64,000 nt of DNA from Burkholderiales bacterium (lineage in GTDB: Bacteria; Pseudomonadota; Gammaproteobacteria; Burkholderiales; Burkholderiaceae_C): positions 104,476-168,475 of the forward strand of contig JAIXKR010000006.1 of NCBI GenBank assembly GCA_026932235.1, given 5' to 3'. Both the position numbers and the translations under genes were made by a program. Of this stretch, positions 26,173-37,216 are shown in pieces. Numbering within the stretch: the stretch's first letter is position 1; each line of letters begins with the position of its first letter. The notes beneath the pieces are model-generated. The model saw only the letters and a program-made list of their open reading frames with translations. It was not told where the DNA came from and did not search any database.

Positions 26173-26440
26173 GGGCAGGCGGGGTAGCGGCATCGTCATG
26201 GCTCCAGGATCGGAGCGGGCCCAGGCGCCCGTCGAGGGTGGCGTGGTGGCCGGTGCGAAGGTCGCGCGCGGTCGCAGCGGTCGCCATCGTAGCCCGCGGC
26301 GCGTCTCGATGCCTCGCGCCCGGCTTGCCCGGAGCACCACCGGGCCAGGAGCGAAGCTGCCACGGACGCGGCCGGGCAGCGATCGGCACGGTTGACCGAA
26401 GTAAAGCCGGCGCAAGGTCGCGGCTCGACAATCCGGCCCC

Positions 26441-27175
26441 ATGCTGGCGCAACCGGTCGAGTCGCCGGCCGCCGCACCGGTGCTGGTCGCGCGCGGCCTG
26501 ACCAAGGTCTACCGCACGGGCGAGGTCGAGGTCGTCGCGCTGCGCGACGTCGACCTCGACGTCGCGCAAGGGGAGTTCATCGTCCTGCTCGGCGCGTCGG
26601 GCAGCGGCAAGTCCACGCTGCTGAACATCCTCGGCGGGCTGGACGTGCCGACCTCGGGCACGCTGAAGTTCCGCGACAAGACGCTCAGCGGCGCCGGCGA
26701 GGCGGCACTGACCGCGTACCGGCGCGAGCATGTCGGCTTCGTATTCCAGTTCTACAACCTGATTCCCAGCCTGACGGTGCGCGAGAACGTGGCGCTGGTG
26801 ACCGACATCGCCGAGGATCCGATGGACATCGACGAGGCCGTCGCGAGGGTCGGGCTGGCGCCGCGCCGCGACCACTTCCCGGCCCAGCTCTCCGGCGGCG
26901 AGCAGCAGCGCGTGGCGATCGCGCGCGCGATCGTCAAGCGCCCCGACCTGCTGCTGTGCGACGAGCCCACCGGCGCGCTGGACGTCCAGACCGGCCGCCT
27001 GGTGCTGGAGGTCATCGAGCAGGTCAACCGCGAGATCGGTACCACGACGATGGTGATCACGCACAACGCCGCCATCGCCGGCATGGCCGACCGGGTGCTG
27101 CACCTGGGCGACGGCCGGCTGGCGGGCATCGATCGCAACGCGCGCAAGATCAGCCCGGCCGAGCTGCACTGGTAG
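26441..27175 (+). CDS. ABC exporter ATP-binding protein (LolD/MacB type)
   Basis: This ATPase has 244 residues. Walker A is [18 protein letters not shown], the signature is [20 protein letters not shown] and Walker B is [12 protein letters not shown]; the GALD ending is typical of the MacB/LolD/FtsE branch. It is followed after 10 bases by an FtsX-type permease and then a HlyD-type adaptor, giving a complete tripartite-like export unit. No promoter is identified with confidence upstream. Confidence 0.88.
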   Translation: MLAQPVESPAAAPVLVARGLTKVYRTGEVEVVALRDVDLDVAQGEFIVLLGASGSGKSTLLNILGGLDVPTSGTLKFRDKTLSGAGEAALTAYRREHVGFVFQFYNLIPSLTVRENVALVTDIAEDPMDIDEAVARVGLAPRRDHFPAQLSGGEQQRVAIARAIVKRPDLLLCDEPTGALDVQTGRLVLEVIEQVNREIGTTTMVITHNAAIAGMADRVLHLGDGRLAGIDRNARKISPAELHW

Positions 27176-27185
27176 CGTGCGGGCG

Positions 27186-29558
27186 ATGAAGGCGCTGGAC
27201 ATCAAGCTGCTGCGCGACCTGCGGCTGCTGTGGAGCCAGGCGCTGACGATCGCGCTCGTCGTCGGCAGCGGGGTGGCGGGCTACGTGACGACGCTGTCGG
27301 CGGTCGACTCGCTGGAGCACGCGCGCGACAGCTTCTACGCCAGCGGCGCCTTCGCCGACGTCTTCGCCGCCGTCGAGCGCGCGCCGCGCGCGGTCGTCGA
27401 CGAGCTGCGCGCGCTGCCCGGCGTGGCCGACGTGCAGGTCACGGCCGAGCACGCGGTACGCATCGAGATCGCCGACGTCACCGACCCCATCATCGGCCAG
27501 CTCATCGGCGTGCCGCGCGAGCGGCCGCTGGCGATGAACCGCGTCTCGCTGCGCGGCGGCCGCACCGAGGACGGCCCCGGGCCGGCGCTGGCCGACGGGG
27601 CGCTGCCGGCATGGGTGTCGGAGAACTTCGCGCTCGCGCACGGCCTGACGCCGGGCGACCGGCTGCAGGCGCTGGTCAACGGCCGGCTGCGGACGCTGCA
27701 GGTCGCGGCGCTCGCGCTGTCGCCCGAGTACGTCTTCGCCGGCAGCTTCGGCTCGCCCGACCGGCGCGGCTTCGGCGTCTTCTGGATCGACGGCGACGCG
27801 ATGGACGCCGCCTGGGACATGCGCGGCGCGTTCAACCGGGTCGCGGTCAAGCTCGCGCCGCACGCCAGCGAGCGCGCGGTGGTGGACGCGCTGACGCGCG
27901 CGCTCGCGCCCTACGGCGCCAGCCTCGCGCACGGCCGCGACGACCAGGTCTCGCACTCGATGCTCGCCACCGAGATCGCCGAGCAGCGCGTGCTGGGCAC
28001 CATCATGCCGGCGATCTTCCTCGCCGTCGCAGCCTTCTTGCTCAACGTCGTCGTCTCGCGCCTGGTGGCGACGCAGCGCGAGCAGATCGCGGCGCTGAAG
28101 GCGCTGGGCTACGCCAACCGCGCGATCGCGCGCCACTATCTGCAGCTCGTCGGCGTGATCGTGGCGCTCGGGCTCGCGATCGGCGTGGCGCTGGGCAAGT
28201 GGCTGGGCACGATGATGCTGGGGTTGTACGCCGAGTTCTTCCGCTTCCCGCGCTTCGACCACATCCTGGAGCCCTCGCTGGTGTGGGTCGCCGCGGGCCT
28301 GAGCGTGCTGACGGCGCTGGCCGGCACGCTGGGCGCGATCGCCTCGACCGTGCGGCTGGCGCCGGCGCAGGCGATGCGCCCGCCTGCCCCGGGGCGCTAC
28401 CGGCCCACGTTGCTCGAGCGCATGGGCCTGACGAGGTTGCCGACGGTGCTGCGCATGATCCTGCGCCAGATGGAGCGCCGGCCCTGGCGCACGCTGCTGG
28501 CGGCCGGCGGCGTGGCGGCGGCGGTGGCGATCGTCGTGCTGGGCAACTTCTTCCGCGACGCGGTCGACACCCTCGTCGACACCCAGTTCAACCGCTCGAT
28601 GCGCTTCGACGTCTCGGTCTGGACGCTGAAGGCGACGAGCGACCGTGCGGCCGGCGAGCTGGCGCGGCTGCCGGGGGTGACGATGGTCGAGTCGTCGCGC
28701 TACGTCGAGGCCACGCTCGTCAACGGCCACCGGCGCGAGCGCACCCAGATCAAGGGCTACGCGACGCAGCCCGAGCTCTACCGCATCCTCGACGTCGACG
28801 GCCGCGCGACCGACCCCGTCGGCCAGGGGCTGGTGCTGACCGACCGCCTGGCCGACAAGCTCGGCCTGCGCGTGGGCGACCGGGTGCAGGCCGAGATCCT
28901 GGAGGGCCGCGCGCGCACGCTGACGCTGACCGTCGACGCCACGGTGCGCGAGATGATGGGGCTGAACGCGTACATCGACCGCCGCCTGCTCAACCGGCTG
29001 CTCGGCGACGGCGACCTGTCCAGCGGCTTCGTGCTGAAGATCGACGCCGACCGCGAGCCGGCGCTGCTGGCCGCCACGCGCGAGATGCCGCGCGTCGTCG
29101 GCGCCTTCAGCAAGGCCAGCCTGTTGCGCAACATGGAAGAGATCAGCGCGCGCAACATCCGCATCATGAGCGGGGTGCTGACCGCGTTCGCCGCCGTCAT
29201 CGCGGTCGGCGTCGTCTACAACAACGCGCGCATCGCGCTCGCCGAGCGGGCCTGGGAGCTGGCCAGTCTGCGTGTGCTGGGTTTCACGCGCACTGAGGTC
29301 TCGGCGCTGCTCCTGGGCGAGATGGCGCTGGTGATCGCAGTCGCGCTGCCGCTGGGCATGCTCGCCGGCTGGGGCCTGGTGCACGCGCTGATCGGCGCAC
29401 TCAAGAGCGACCAGTTCTTCTTCCCCATCGTCATCCTGCCGCGCACCTACGCCTGGGCCGCGATCGCCATCGTCGCAGCTGGTGCGGCCAGCGCGCTGGT
29501 CGTGCGCCGGCGCATCGACCGGCTCGACATGGTGGCGGCGCTCAAGACGCGCGAATGA
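27186..29558 (+). CDS. FtsX-like ABC transporter permease
   Basis: This membrane protein has 790 residues. It has an N-terminal helix ([19 protein letters not shown]), a large periplasmic domain, three helices around residues 270-380, then a second copy of the helix-periplasmic domain-helices pattern ending near [20 protein letters not shown]. This two-fold FtsX layout is typical of long permeases in the LolCDE/MacB superfamily that do not import. ATG 27186 is preferred to the GTG three codons earlier. It probably pulls a lipid, peptide or drug from the membrane. Confidence 0.87.
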   Translation: MKALDIKLLRDLRLLWSQALTIALVVGSGVAGYVTTLSAVDSLEHARDSFYASGAFADVFAAVERAPRAVVDELRALPGVADVQVTAEHAVRIEIADVTDPIIGQLIGVPRERPLAMNRVSLRGGRTEDGPGPALADGALPAWVSENFALAHGLTPGDRLQALVNGRLRTLQVAALALSPEYVFAGSFGSPDRRGFGVFWIDGDAMDAAWDMRGAFNRVAVKLAPHASERAVVDALTRALAPYGASLAHGRDDQVSHSMLATEIAEQRVLGTIMPAIFLAVAAFLLNVVVSRLVATQREQIAALKALGYANRAIARHYLQLVGVIVALGLAIGVALGKWLGTMMLGLYAEFFRFPRFDHILEPSLVWVAAGLSVLTALAGTLGAIASTVRLAPAQAMRPPAPGRYRPTLLERMGLTRLPTVLRMILRQMERRPWRTLLAAGGVAAAVAIVVLGNFFRDAVDTLVDTQFNRSMRFDVSVWTLKATSDRAAGELARLPGVTMVESSRYVEATLVNGHRRERTQIKGYATQPELYRILDVDGRATDPVGQGLVLTDRLADKLGLRVGDRVQAEILEGRARTLTLTVDATVREMMGLNAYIDRRLLNRLLGDGDLSSGFVLKIDADREPALLAATREMPRVVGAFSKASLLRNMEEISARNIRIMSGVLTAFAAVIAVGVVYNNARIALAERAWELASLRVLGFTRTEVSALLLGEMALVIAVALPLGMLAGWGLVHALIGALKSDQFFFPIVILPRTYAWAAIAIVAAGAASALVVRRRIDRLDMVAALKTRE

Positions 29559-29668
29559 TCGGCTTCGATCGCCCTGCCCCGCCCGCCTCGCGCCGCCCAT
29601 GCGCGCGCGGCACCGGCGCGTCGCGCCGCGGCATTCGCCTCGGGACCCGACCTGTCCGCTAATCCACG

Positions 29669-30883
29669 ATGAAGACCAAACCCCTGATTGCCGCGCTGGC
29701 CGGCGGCGTTGCCCTCGTCGCCCTGCTGGCCTGGGCCTTCGCGCCGCGCCCGGTGACGGTCGAGACCGCGCGCGCCGACCGCGGCCTGTTCGAGATCACG
29801 ATCGACGAGGAGGGCCGTACCGCGCTGCGCGACCGCTACGTCGTCTCCGCGCCGCTGGCCGGCCGGCTCGTGCGCATCGCGTTGCACGCCGGCGACGCGG
29901 TACGCGCCGGCGAGGTCGTCGCCACGCTCGCGCCGACCCCGGCGCCGCTGCTCGACGAGCGCACCCGGCGCGAGCTGGCCGCGCGCGTCGAGGCCGCGCG
30001 CGCCGGCGTGCAGCGCGCGGCGCGCCAGGCCGAGGCGGCGCGTGTCGCGCAGGCGCTGGCGCGCAGCGAGGCCGATCGCAGCGCGCAGCTCGAGGCGCAG
30101 GGATTCGTCTCGCCCGGGCGCGCCGAGGCCGACCGGCTGGCGCTGCAGGCCGCTGGCCAGCAGCTCGCCGCCGCCGACGCCGGCCGCCGCGTCGCCGAGC
30201 AGGAGCTGGCGATGGCGCGCGCCGCGCTCGACGCCACGCGGCCCGGCGCCGAGGCGCCGCAGGCCTTCGCGGTCGCGGCACCGATCGACGGACGCGTGCT
30301 GCGTGTGCTGCACGCCAGCGAGGGCACGGTGGCGCCGGGCACGCCGCTGCTCGAGATCGGCGACACCGCGCAGCTCGAAATCGTCGCCGAGCTGCTGACA
30401 GCCGACGCGCTGCGCGCCGCGCCGGGCAGCGAGGTGCGCATCGGGCACTGGGGTGGGGCCGGCGACCTGGCTGGCCGCGTGCTCCTGGTCGAGCCCTCGG
30501 GCTTCACCAAGATCTCGGCGCTGGGGGTCGAGGAGCAGCGCGTCAACGTGCGCATCGACATCGTCTCGCCGCGCGAGCGCTGGCAGGCGCTGGGCGACGG
30601 CTTTCGCGTCGGCGTGGCGATCCTGACGCAGCGCGTCGACGACGCGCTGCGGGTGCCGGTCAGCGCGGTCTTCCCGCTGCCGCCCGAAGGCCACGGCGCG
30701 TCGCCCGGGTTCGCAGTCTTCGTCGTCGACCGGGGCCGCGCGCGGCTGCGCCCGGTGCAGCTCGGCGGCCGCAACCCGCGCCACGCCTGGATCACCGCCG
30801 GGCTGGATGCCGGCGCCGAGGTCCTGATCTACCCGCCACCAGCGGTGGCCGACGGCGTGCGGGTGCAGCCGCGCAAACACTGA
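29669..30883 (+). CDS. HlyD-type periplasmic adaptor protein
   Basis: This protein of 404 residues has an N-terminal membrane anchor (MKTKPLIAALAGGVALVALL). It carries a biotinyl-lipoyl-like half (SAPLAGRLVRIALHAGDAVR), a long Ala/Arg-rich coiled-coil hairpin at about residues 95-195, the second lipoyl half (VAAPIDGRVLRVLHASEGTV) and a beta-barrel domain. It links the inner-membrane permease to an outer-membrane channel. No outer-membrane factor gene is in the window, so the exporter may use a shared TolC-like protein. Confidence 0.87.
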   Translation: MKTKPLIAALAGGVALVALLAWAFAPRPVTVETARADRGLFEITIDEEGRTALRDRYVVSAPLAGRLVRIALHAGDAVRAGEVVATLAPTPAPLLDERTRRELAARVEAARAGVQRAARQAEAARVAQALARSEADRSAQLEAQGFVSPGRAEADRLALQAAGQQLAAADAGRRVAEQELAMARAALDATRPGAEAPQAFAVAAPIDGRVLRVLHASEGTVAPGTPLLEIGDTAQLEIVAELLTADALRAAPGSEVRIGHWGGAGDLAGRVLLVEPSGFTKISALGVEEQRVNVRIDIVSPRERWQALGDGFRVGVAILTQRVDDALRVPVSAVFPLPPEGHGASPGFAVFVVDRGRARLRPVQLGGRNPRHAWITAGLDAGAEVLIYPPPAVADGVRVQPRKH

Positions 30884-30960
30884 ACCCAAATCCGGCAGTT
30901 CCCCCCCTCGCGATCGCCCGCTGATCAAACACTGGCGCGGGTTTCTGGGAGATTGGCACA

Positions 30961-30977
30961 CTCACCCGATGGGTGAG
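30961..30977. repeat. Short inverted repeat at the transposase stub
   Basis: CTCACCC, GAT, GGGTGAG: perfect seven-base arms that include the ATG of the transposase stub. It could be a remnant of an insertion-sequence control site or end. Confidence 0.35.
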
Positions 30978-31163
30978 AGCAAATGCAAGAGCGAGGTGGC
31001 CTTGGCGGCCGAGGCTGTGGCCGCGGTGCCGCAGGCGGTGGACACGCTGGGCGGGCGCATGCACGTGCGCTGGGACGAGGGGGCTTCGGCCACGCCGAAC
31101 GGCCAGTTGGTGTTCTTCGCCGAGTTTCTGGCCACCACCGGTGTGTTCGAGCGATGGGTGGCG
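30969..31163 (+). pseudogene. N-terminal stub of a DDE-type transposase
   Basis: The frame begins MGESKCKSEVALAAEAVAAV and continues AVDTLGGRMHVRWDEGASAT then NGQLVFFAEFLATTGVFERW, which I recall as the start of a proteobacterial transposase; I am not certain of its IS family. After VFERWV the expected sequence is lost and no catalytic DDE residues follow. Only about 65 codons remain. It lies just after the ABC exporter genes. Confidence 0.45.
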
Positions 31164-31240
31164 CATCGCCACTGCGATACTCTCGCCACATTCAGGCAGA
31201 ACTCTCACGATCGCGGCGTTCGCGCGCGCTTGGTTGCGAT

Positions 31241-31816
31241 ATGGGCATCCTGCTCGGCATCGCCCTGCTTTTCCTCGCCCTCGGGGTCGGCGCTGTATGG
31301 CTGTTTCGTCGCTCCAAGGCGGATCAGGCCGCCGCGGCGGTGGCTCTCGAAGCGCTCGCGAAGACGCTGAACGCCCAGCCAGCGTCCAGACCGTTGACGG
31401 GAACGTTCAAGGGGCGGGCATGCACGATCTCGAGGTTCGCCACCTATGGCTCCGAGGGCACCAGTCCGTATATCCGCGTCCATCTTGCGCTGAGGACGGC
31501 GACGACCTTTGAGCTGTACCCCCAGCGCTCCGGCTTGGGGGCCAGACTGGTCAACGACGTCGAAGTGGGTGATCCCGAGTTCGACCGCTGGTTCATCGTT
31601 CGGACGAACGACAGAGACAAGGTCGCACGCGCACTGGCGCCGGACATCCGGCGCACCCTCATCGACTGGCAACGAGGCGGCTGGTTCGAACGCGCCTGGG
31701 TCAGGGACGATCAGTTGACTTACGAGGTCGGCTGCGGCCTGGACAGCGCCGCAAACGTGGAACGCGTACCGGCCATTCTCGACGTGCTGGCGCGGATCGC
31801 GATGGCGTTGGAATAG
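31241..31816 (+). CDS. Membrane-anchored protein of unknown function
   Basis: This protein of 191 residues has one N-terminal membrane segment (MGILLGIALLFLALGVGAVW) followed by basic residues (LFRRSKA), so the rest faces the cytoplasm. The soluble part is mixed alpha/beta with GTFKGRACTISRFATYG and FDRWFIVRTNDRDKVARAL. I do not recognise a family; the layout recalls small DUF3137-like proteins. The start is ATG 31241. It lies between a transposase stub and a tRNA, so it may be accessory. Confidence 0.6.
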   Translation: MGILLGIALLFLALGVGAVWLFRRSKADQAAAAVALEALAKTLNAQPASRPLTGTFKGRACTISRFATYGSEGTSPYIRVHLALRTATTFELYPQRSGLGARLVNDVEVGDPEFDRWFIVRTNDRDKVARALAPDIRRTLIDWQRGGWFERAWVRDDQLTYEVGCGLDSAANVERVPAILDVLARIAMALE

Positions 31817-31976
31817 TCGGTTCCGAGCGCGTCGTGGGTGCCTGGGCGTGCTCACCCTGCGCGATGGCGCAGCTACGACATCCGTGGCATGCCGCCGCCT
31901 ACGAGCAACTCGTCCTCGATGGAGCGGCGAAATGGGTTCGGATGGTGCTGGGACTTCAGGGTGGCGCCTGCTTCGG

Positions 31977-32053
<77 letters not shown>

Positions 32054-32070
32054 CCGAAAACAAGGCGCTC

Positions 32071-32110
32071 ACGAGTCCGCCGCTCCAACCACCCGAGCGA
32101 ACGGCCCCGG
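32071..32110 (-). repeat. Decayed copy of the 5' half of the adjacent tRNA
   Basis: These 40 bases match the 5' half of the tRNA (32017-32056) at 33 of 40 positions without gaps: acceptor strand, D-arm and anticodon stem are all recognisable. Five of the seven changes are T to C on the plus strand. The copy lies 14 bases from the real tRNA. It cannot form a tRNA. It may be left from integration or excision of an element at the tRNA gene or from a slipped duplication. Confidence 0.7.
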
Positions 32111-32197
32111 GTGCGGCATGCGCCGGCGCGCGGGATTCTACGGAGTGGGGTGTCGTGCAGGCTTTGCGCGCTCGCGCGGCGAGCCGGGGCGCGGCGG

Positions 32198-33235
32198 CTA
32201 CTTGGTCGACAGGGCGTTGCCTACCAGGCGCGCGGTGATGTCGACGATCTGGATCATGCGCTCGTAGGCCATGCGCGTGGGGCCGATGACGCCCAGGGTG
32301 CCGACGATGCGGCCGTCGACCTCGTAGGGGGCGGTGACGACCGAGAGCTCCTCGAAGGGCACGACCTGGCTCTCGCCGCCGATGTAGATGCGCACGCCTT
32401 CGGCGCGGCTGGAGGTGTCGAGCAGCCGCATGAGCTCGGTCTTGTGCTCGAACATGTCGAAGAGCCGGCGCAGGCTGCCCAGGTCGTTGCCGAAGTCCTG
32501 CACGCCCAGCAGGTTGCGCTCGCCGCTGACGACGAGGTTCTCGCTGCTTTCGGCGAGGGCGTCGGTGCCGGCCTGCACCGCGGCCTGCATGAGCGTGGCG
32601 ATCTCGGCGCGCAGGGCTTCGATCTCGTGCTTGAGGCGCTCGCGCACCTCCTCGATCGACAGCCCGGCGTAGTGGCTGTTGAGGTAGCTCGTGGCCTCGG
32701 CCAGCTCGCGCTGCGAGTGGTCGCGCGCGGTCATGATGACGCGGTTCTGCACGTCGCCGTCGGGGGCGACGAGGATGACGAGCACGCGGCGCTCGCCCAG
32801 GCGCAGGAACTCGATGTGGTGGAAGACGCCGGCCTTGCGCGGCGCGGTGACGACGCCGACGAAGCTGGAAAGGCTGGAGAGCATCTGCGCGGCCTGCGCG
32901 ATGACGCGCTGCGGCTGGTCCGGATGCAGCTGCTGGCGCGCCGCGGCGACCTCGGGCGCCACGCGCGCGAGTTCGTCCAGGTTCAGCGGCTGCGCCGTGA
33001 GCATGGTGTCGACGAAGAGCCGGTAGCCGCGCGCGGTGGGCACGCGCCCGGCGCTGGTGTGCGGGCTGGCGATGAGGCCAAGCTCCTCGAGGTCGGCCAT
33101 CACGTTGCGGATGGTCGCCGCCGAGAGCTCGAGCCCCGAGGCGCGCGACAAGGTGCGCGAGCCCACGGGCTGGCCGTCGGCGATGTAGCGCTCGACCAGG
33201 GCCTTGAGCAGCGTCTTGGCGCGATCGTCCAGCAT
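32198..33235 (-). CDS. hrcA: Heat-inducible transcription repressor HrcA
   Basis: This protein of 345 residues has the HrcA N-terminal winged helix ([60 protein letters not shown]) and the conserved C-terminal domain ending [19 protein letters not shown]. It represses groE/dnaK-type operons through CIRCE sites. An ATG three codons upstream (33244) is possible. No CIRCE element is seen in front of this gene. hrcA facing nadK is a usual betaproteobacterial layout, interrupted here by a PEP-CTERM gene. Confidence 0.95.
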   Translation of the reverse strand: MLDDRAKTLLKALVERYIADGQPVGSRTLSRASGLELSAATIRNVMADLEELGLIASPHTSAGRVPTARGYRLFVDTMLTAQPLNLDELARVAPEVAAARQQLHPDQPQRVIAQAAQMLSSLSSFVGVVTAPRKAGVFHHIEFLRLGERRVLVILVAPDGDVQNRVIMTARDHSQRELAEATSYLNSHYAGLSIEEVRERLKHEIEALRAEIATLMQAAVQAGTDALAESSENLVVSGERNLLGVQDFGNDLGSLRRLFDMFEHKTELMRLLDTSSRAEGVRIYIGGESQVVPFEELSVVTAPYEVDGRIVGTLGVIGPTRMAYERMIQIVDITARLVGNALSTK

Positions 33236-33549
33236 GCCGCCCATTCTACGAACGGGCGTGCTCGCGGTCGCCGCTGCAGGCTCGAGGCCGGCGCGCGGCG
33301 ACCAGCGCGAGTTGGCCTGGACACGATCGGCCCGGCCTTCGGGCAAGCGTTCCTGCCGCTGCCGCGAAGCTCCAACGCCGACGACGGCCGCTCGCCATTG
33401 GCCGGCTTGCCGTGCCGACCGTGCCCGCGCGCGACCGTCCGCGGTCGGAGCGGCGCGCTGGCTGCGCGTGTCCCTGCAACGGGCCCTGCCGCCCGCTATG
33501 TCCGTCACGAGGCGATTGCGCTCCGGCGCCGGAGCCGGCGAATCGCCGC
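33236..33549. other. Region between hrcA and the PEP-CTERM gene
   Basis: This stretch of just over 300 bases should contain the hrcA promoter, but no CIRCE element (TTAGCACTC...GAGTGCTAA) or clear -35/-10 pair is visible. At its right end is the hairpin at 33511-33547. Nothing else is recognised. Confidence 0.5.
33511..33547 (-). terminator. Hairpin downstream of the PEP-CTERM gene
   Basis: Outer arms GGCGATT / AATCGCC enclose a GCTCCGGC / GCCGGAGC inner stem. It begins three bases after the stop of the minus-strand PEP-CTERM gene, the right place for a terminator, but there is no T-run, so it may only protect the mRNA end. Confidence 0.5.
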
Positions 33550-34413
33550 TCAGCTCCGTGCCGGGCTCGCGCGGCGGCGGCGCAGCAGACCCAGCACACC
33601 CATGGCGGCCAGGGCGGCGCTCAACGTACCGGGTTCCGGAACCGTCGGCTGCGGTGGTGGCAGGCCGTCATCGGCCCTCAGGGTGAAGCCGAAGGTTGCA
33701 ACGTCGCTGGCGGTAGCGTAAACGCCGAGTATGGGCGTGGTCGATACAGCGCCGCCCACGGTGAACAGGACGTTCAGACGGCCGTAGGACATGTTGCTGT
33801 TGTACAGGCCCAGGTCCCAGGTCTCTTGCGCTGAAATCGAGTCGTTGTAGACACGCTTCTTCTCGAACGTCAGGAACGAGGAGCAGCCAGGCCCGGTCGG
33901 CCGCGGCCGGCATTCGTACCACCTGACGGTCATCTCCGCACCGCCCACGGCCTGACCCAGCATCGCGTCGTGGTTTGCGAAGAGCCACAGATTCCAGTCG
34001 AAGTAGAGATTGAACGGATCGCCATCATGATCGTCCGGCGCATGTACCGCGGCCCACCACTCGGCCGTTGCGGTGGCAGCCGCTGTTTTGCCAAACCAGC
34101 CGCCCCCAGCCACCTCTGCCGAGGTCCAGCCGAAGGCGCTGCCCCTGAACTGCCCGTTGGCCAGCCCGCTGTCGGCATCGATCTCGGCGTCGGCCCCTGA
34201 CAGCAGCCCGCCGCACCAGGGCGCGCATTGGGTGGTGGTGGTGGCGATGATGGGGCCACTCAGCGCTACCGGCGCTGCGGCCGCCTGCGGCCCCGCCAGC
34301 ACCAGCAGCATCGCGGCGACCAGTGAAACACGGGTGCGCCATCGGCCCACCCACCTCGCTCCGGCCAGCGACACCGGGTGCGCCCGGGCGGTACGGCTTG
34401 ATGAGTCCGACAT
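33550..34413 (-). CDS. PEP-CTERM anchored exported protein
   Basis: This protein of 287 residues has a long signal peptide ([20 protein letters not shown] after a basic N-region) and the sorting signal [19 protein letters not shown] followed by LLRRRRAS. The body is rich in Gly, Ala, Thr and Trp, with four Cys, and has no catalytic motif I know; it is probably a surface or matrix protein. ATG 34413 has a strong ribosome site (GAGGAG). It is inserted between hrcA and nadK, genes usually adjacent in relatives, and no exosortase gene is near. Confidence 0.82.
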   Translation of the reverse strand: MSDSSSRTARAHPVSLAGARWVGRWRTRVSLVAAMLLVLAGPQAAAAPVALSGPIIATTTTQCAPWCGGLLSGADAEIDADSGLANGQFRGSAFGWTSAEVAGGGWFGKTAAATATAEWWAAVHAPDDHDGDPFNLYFDWNLWLFANHDAMLGQAVGGAEMTVRWYECRPRPTGPGCSSFLTFEKKRVYNDSISAQETWDLGLYNSNMSYGRLNVLFTVGGAVSTTPILGVYATASDVATFGFTLRADDGLPPPQPTVPEPGTLSAALAAMGVLGLLRRRRASPARS

Positions 34414-34626
34414 GACAGTTCTCCTCTGGTTAGGGTTGCCGTGGTGATTCGCTCCGTCTGCGGCAATGCTGCCGAGATCGGACGCCGCGCCATTGATCTC
34501 GCGCAAGCGACTCGCATACCCTGCATCGTATCAGCTGCGGCTCTGGCCGACTGCGCGGCTACGCAAGGCCGACGCGGCCTGTTCCAGCCTCGTTCGCCCG
34601 GGCCCTATGGTCTAATGCCGCGCACC

Positions 34627-35502
34627 ATGTCCAAGCGCTTTCGCCACGCAGCGATCGTCGGCAAGTACCAGGCCCACGGGATTCGCCCGATGCTGGAGGA
34701 ACTGGCGCACTTTCTGCTCGGGCTGGGCATGGAGGTCTCGTTCGAACGCGAGACCGCGGAGGCCACGGGCGTTGCCGACTTCGACGCCGTACCGGTGGAG
34801 CAGCTCGGGCAGCGCTGCGACCTGTGCGTCGTCGTCGGCGGCGACGGCACCATGCTCGGCATCGCACGCCAGCTCGCGCGCCAGAACCTGCCGCTGGTGG
34901 GCATCAACCAGGGCCGGCTGGGCTTCATCACCGACGTGCCGCACGGCCAGTACCGCGACGCACTGCGCTCGCTGGTCGCCGGCGACTACGAGGAGGAGTA
35001 CCGCGCCATGCTCGAGAGCCAGGTCTGGCGCGACGGCGAACCGATCTTCGACGGACTCTCGCTCAACGATGTCGTCGTCTCGCGCGGCGCGACGGCCAGC
35101 ATGGTCGAGCTGCGCATCGACATCGGCGAGGACTTCGTCGCCAACATCCGCGCCGACGGCCTGATCGTGGCCACGCCCACCGGCAGCACGGCCTACGCGC
35201 TGTCGGCCGGCGGGCCCATCCTGCACCCGGGCATCGCCGGCTGGGTGCTGGTGCCGATCGCCAGCCACGTGCTGAGCAACCGGCCCATCGTGCTGCCGGA
35301 CGTCGGCGAGATCCGCATCACGATCGTCGCCGGCCGCAACGCCTCGGCCAACTTCGACATGCACAGCATCGCCAGCCTTCTGCACGGCGATCAGGTGCGC
35401 GTGCGGCGCTCGCAGCACAAGGCCTGCTTCCTGCATCCGCCGGGCTGGAGCTATTACGCCACGCTGCGGCGCAAGCTGCGCTGGTACGAGGGCGTGGTCT
35501 AG
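34627..35502 (+). CDS. nadK: NAD kinase
   Basis: This protein of 291 residues has the NAD kinase motifs VVVGGDGTMLGIARQL, GINQGRLGFITDV, SLNDVVVSRG and TPTGSTAYALSAGGPI. It phosphorylates NAD to NADP in the cytoplasm. ATG 34627 gives the usual MSKRFRHAAIVGKY; ATG 34615 is in frame four codons upstream. It is followed after 13 bases by recN, the usual order. Confidence 0.96.
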   Translation: MSKRFRHAAIVGKYQAHGIRPMLEELAHFLLGLGMEVSFERETAEATGVADFDAVPVEQLGQRCDLCVVVGGDGTMLGIARQLARQNLPLVGINQGRLGFITDVPHGQYRDALRSLVAGDYEEEYRAMLESQVWRDGEPIFDGLSLNDVVVSRGATASMVELRIDIGEDFVANIRADGLIVATPTGSTAYALSAGGPILHPGIAGWVLVPIASHVLSNRPIVLPDVGEIRITIVAGRNASANFDMHSIASLLHGDQVRVRRSQHKACFLHPPGWSYYATLRRKLRWYEGVV

Positions 35503-35515
35503 CCCGCTTGCGCTC

Positions 35516-37216
35516 ATGCTGCGCCGCCTGGCCCTTCGCGACGTCGTCCTCGTGCGCCGGCTCGAACTCGCGCTCGAGCCCGGCTTCACGGTGCTCAGCG
35601 GCGAGACCGGCGCGGGCAAGTCCATCCTCGTCGAGGCGCTGCAGCTGGCGCTGGGCAGCCGTGCCGACGCCACGCTGGTGCGCGAGGGCGCGCCGCGCGC
35701 CGAGGTCAGCGCCGAGTTCGACCTGCCGCCGCAGCTTCTGCCCTGGCTGGAGGAGGGCGGCTTCGATACCTCGGAGGGCGCGCTGCTGCTGCGGCGCGCG
35801 GTCGATGCGCAAGGCCGCAGCCGCGCCTGGATCAACGGCAGCGCGGCGACGGTGGCGCAGCTGCGCGAGCTTGCCGAGAGCCTGGTCGACATCCACGGCC
35901 AGCACGCCTGGCAGGGCTTGACGCGGCCGGCCGCGGTGCGTGCGCTGCTCGACGCGCAGGCGGGCATCGATCCGGCGCGGCTGGCCGGACGCTGGCAGGC
36001 CTGGCGGGAGGCGCTGGCGGCGCTTGCGCAGGCGCGCGCGGCGCGCGACACGCTGGAGCGCGAGCGCGAACGCCTGGCCTGGCAGCTCGCCGAGATGGAC
36101 AAGCTCGCGCCCGGCGCCGACGAGTGGGGCGAGCTGGAGGCCGAGCACCAGCGCCTGGCGCATGGCCAGGCGCTGCTCGACGCGGCGCGCGCGGCGCTCG
36201 ACGCGGTGGGCGAGGGCGAGCCCGCGGCCGACGCACTGCTCGCGCGTGCGCTCGACGCGCTCGACGACGTGGCGCGCTACGACGCCGAAGTGGAGGCGAT
36301 CGCCGAGGTGCTGCGCTCGGCGCAGGCGCAGCTGCAGGACGCGGCGCGTTCGTTGCACGCCTATCTCGGGCACCGTGAGCCCGACCCGGGGCGGCTGGCC
36401 GAACTCGATGCGCGGATCTCGGCCTGGGTGCAGCTGGCGCGGCGCTACCGGCGCAGCCCGGCCGAGCTGCCGGTGCTGCTGGGCGCGTGGAAGCAGGAAC
36501 TCCAGGCCCTGGACGCGGCGGCCGACCTCGAAGGCCTGGAGCGCGCCGCGACCGAAGCCGAGGGCGCCTGGCGCGTCGAGGCCAAGGCGGTGAGCGCAGC
36601 ACGCGCGCGCGCCGCGCCCAGGCTCGCGGCCGCGGTGACGCAGCTGATGCAGACGCTGGGCATGGCCGGCGGCCGCTTCGAGGTCGCGCTGCTGCCGCAG
36701 GACGAGCCGCAGGCCTTCGGCCTCGAGGCCGTCGAGTTGCGCGTGGCCGGGCACGCGGGCAGCTCGCCGCGCGCGCTCGCCAAGGTCGCCTCGGGCGGCG
36801 AGCTCTCGCGCCTGGCGCTGGCGGTGGCGGTGGCCACGAGCCGGCGCGCCGGCGCCCCGGCCGACGCGGCCGGGGAGGCCGGGGCGGACGATGCGCCCGT
36901 GCCGACGCTCGTCTTCGACGAGGTCGACAGCGGCGTCGGCGGCGCGGTCGCCGACAGCATCGGCGCGCTGATGAAGCGGCTCGGCCGCACGAGCCAGGTG
37001 CTGGCGGTGACGCACCTGGCGCAGGTCGCCGCCTGTGCCGACCATCACCTCGTGGTGAGCAAGGGTTGCGAGGCCGGTGCGACGACGAGCGCGCTGCACA
37101 CCGTGGCCGGCGAGGCGCGCGTGGCCGAGATCGCGCGCATGCTCGGCGGCGAGTCGCTCTCGGGCACGGCGCACGCGCAGGCGATGCTCGCGCGTGGCGA
37201 GAAGGAAGCGCGATGA
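35516..37216 (+). CDS. recN: DNA repair protein RecN
   Basis: This SMC-like ATPase has 566 residues: Walker [16 protein letters not shown] near residue 33, a long coiled-coil centre rich in Ala, Arg and Glu, the ABC signature [19 protein letters not shown] and Walker [14 protein letters not shown]. It acts in double-strand break repair. A 12-residue Ala/Gly-rich insert ([15 protein letters not shown]) between signature and Walker B is a lineage feature. ATGA overlap with rapZ. Confidence 0.95.
   Translation: MLRRLALRDVVLVRRLELALEPGFTVLSGETGAGKSILVEALQLALGSRADATLVREGAPRAEVSAEFDLPPQLLPWLEEGGFDTSEGALLLRRAVDAQGRSRAWINGSAATVAQLRELAESLVDIHGQHAWQGLTRPAAVRALLDAQAGIDPARLAGRWQAWREALAALAQARAARDTLERERERLAWQLAEMDKLAPGADEWGELEAEHQRLAHGQALLDAARAALDAVGEGEPAADALLARALDALDDVARYDAEVEAIAEVLRSAQAQLQDAARSLHAYLGHREPDPGRLAELDARISAWVQLARRYRRSPAELPVLLGAWKQELQALDAAADLEGLERAATEAEGAWRVEAKAVSAARARAAPRLAAAVTQLMQTLGMAGGRFEVALLPQDEPQAFGLEAVELRVAGHAGSSPRALAKVASGGELSRLALAVAVATSRRAGAPADAAGEAGADDAPVPTLVFDEVDSGVGGAVADSIGALMKRLGRTSQVLAVTHLAQVAACADHHLVVSKGCEAGATTSALHTVAGEARVAEIARMLGGESLSGTAHAQAMLARGEKEAR

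Noticed and set aside
26392-26432. TTGACC...GACAAT as a promoter for the ABC exporter
   Set aside because: The spacing between the two hexamers is 29 bases, too long for a sigma-70 promoter.
27150-29600. 816-codon minus-strand open frame opposite the FtsX permease
   Set aside because: Its protein is a low-complexity mix of Arg, His, Gln and Asp with no domain, whereas the plus strand encodes a clear FtsX permease.
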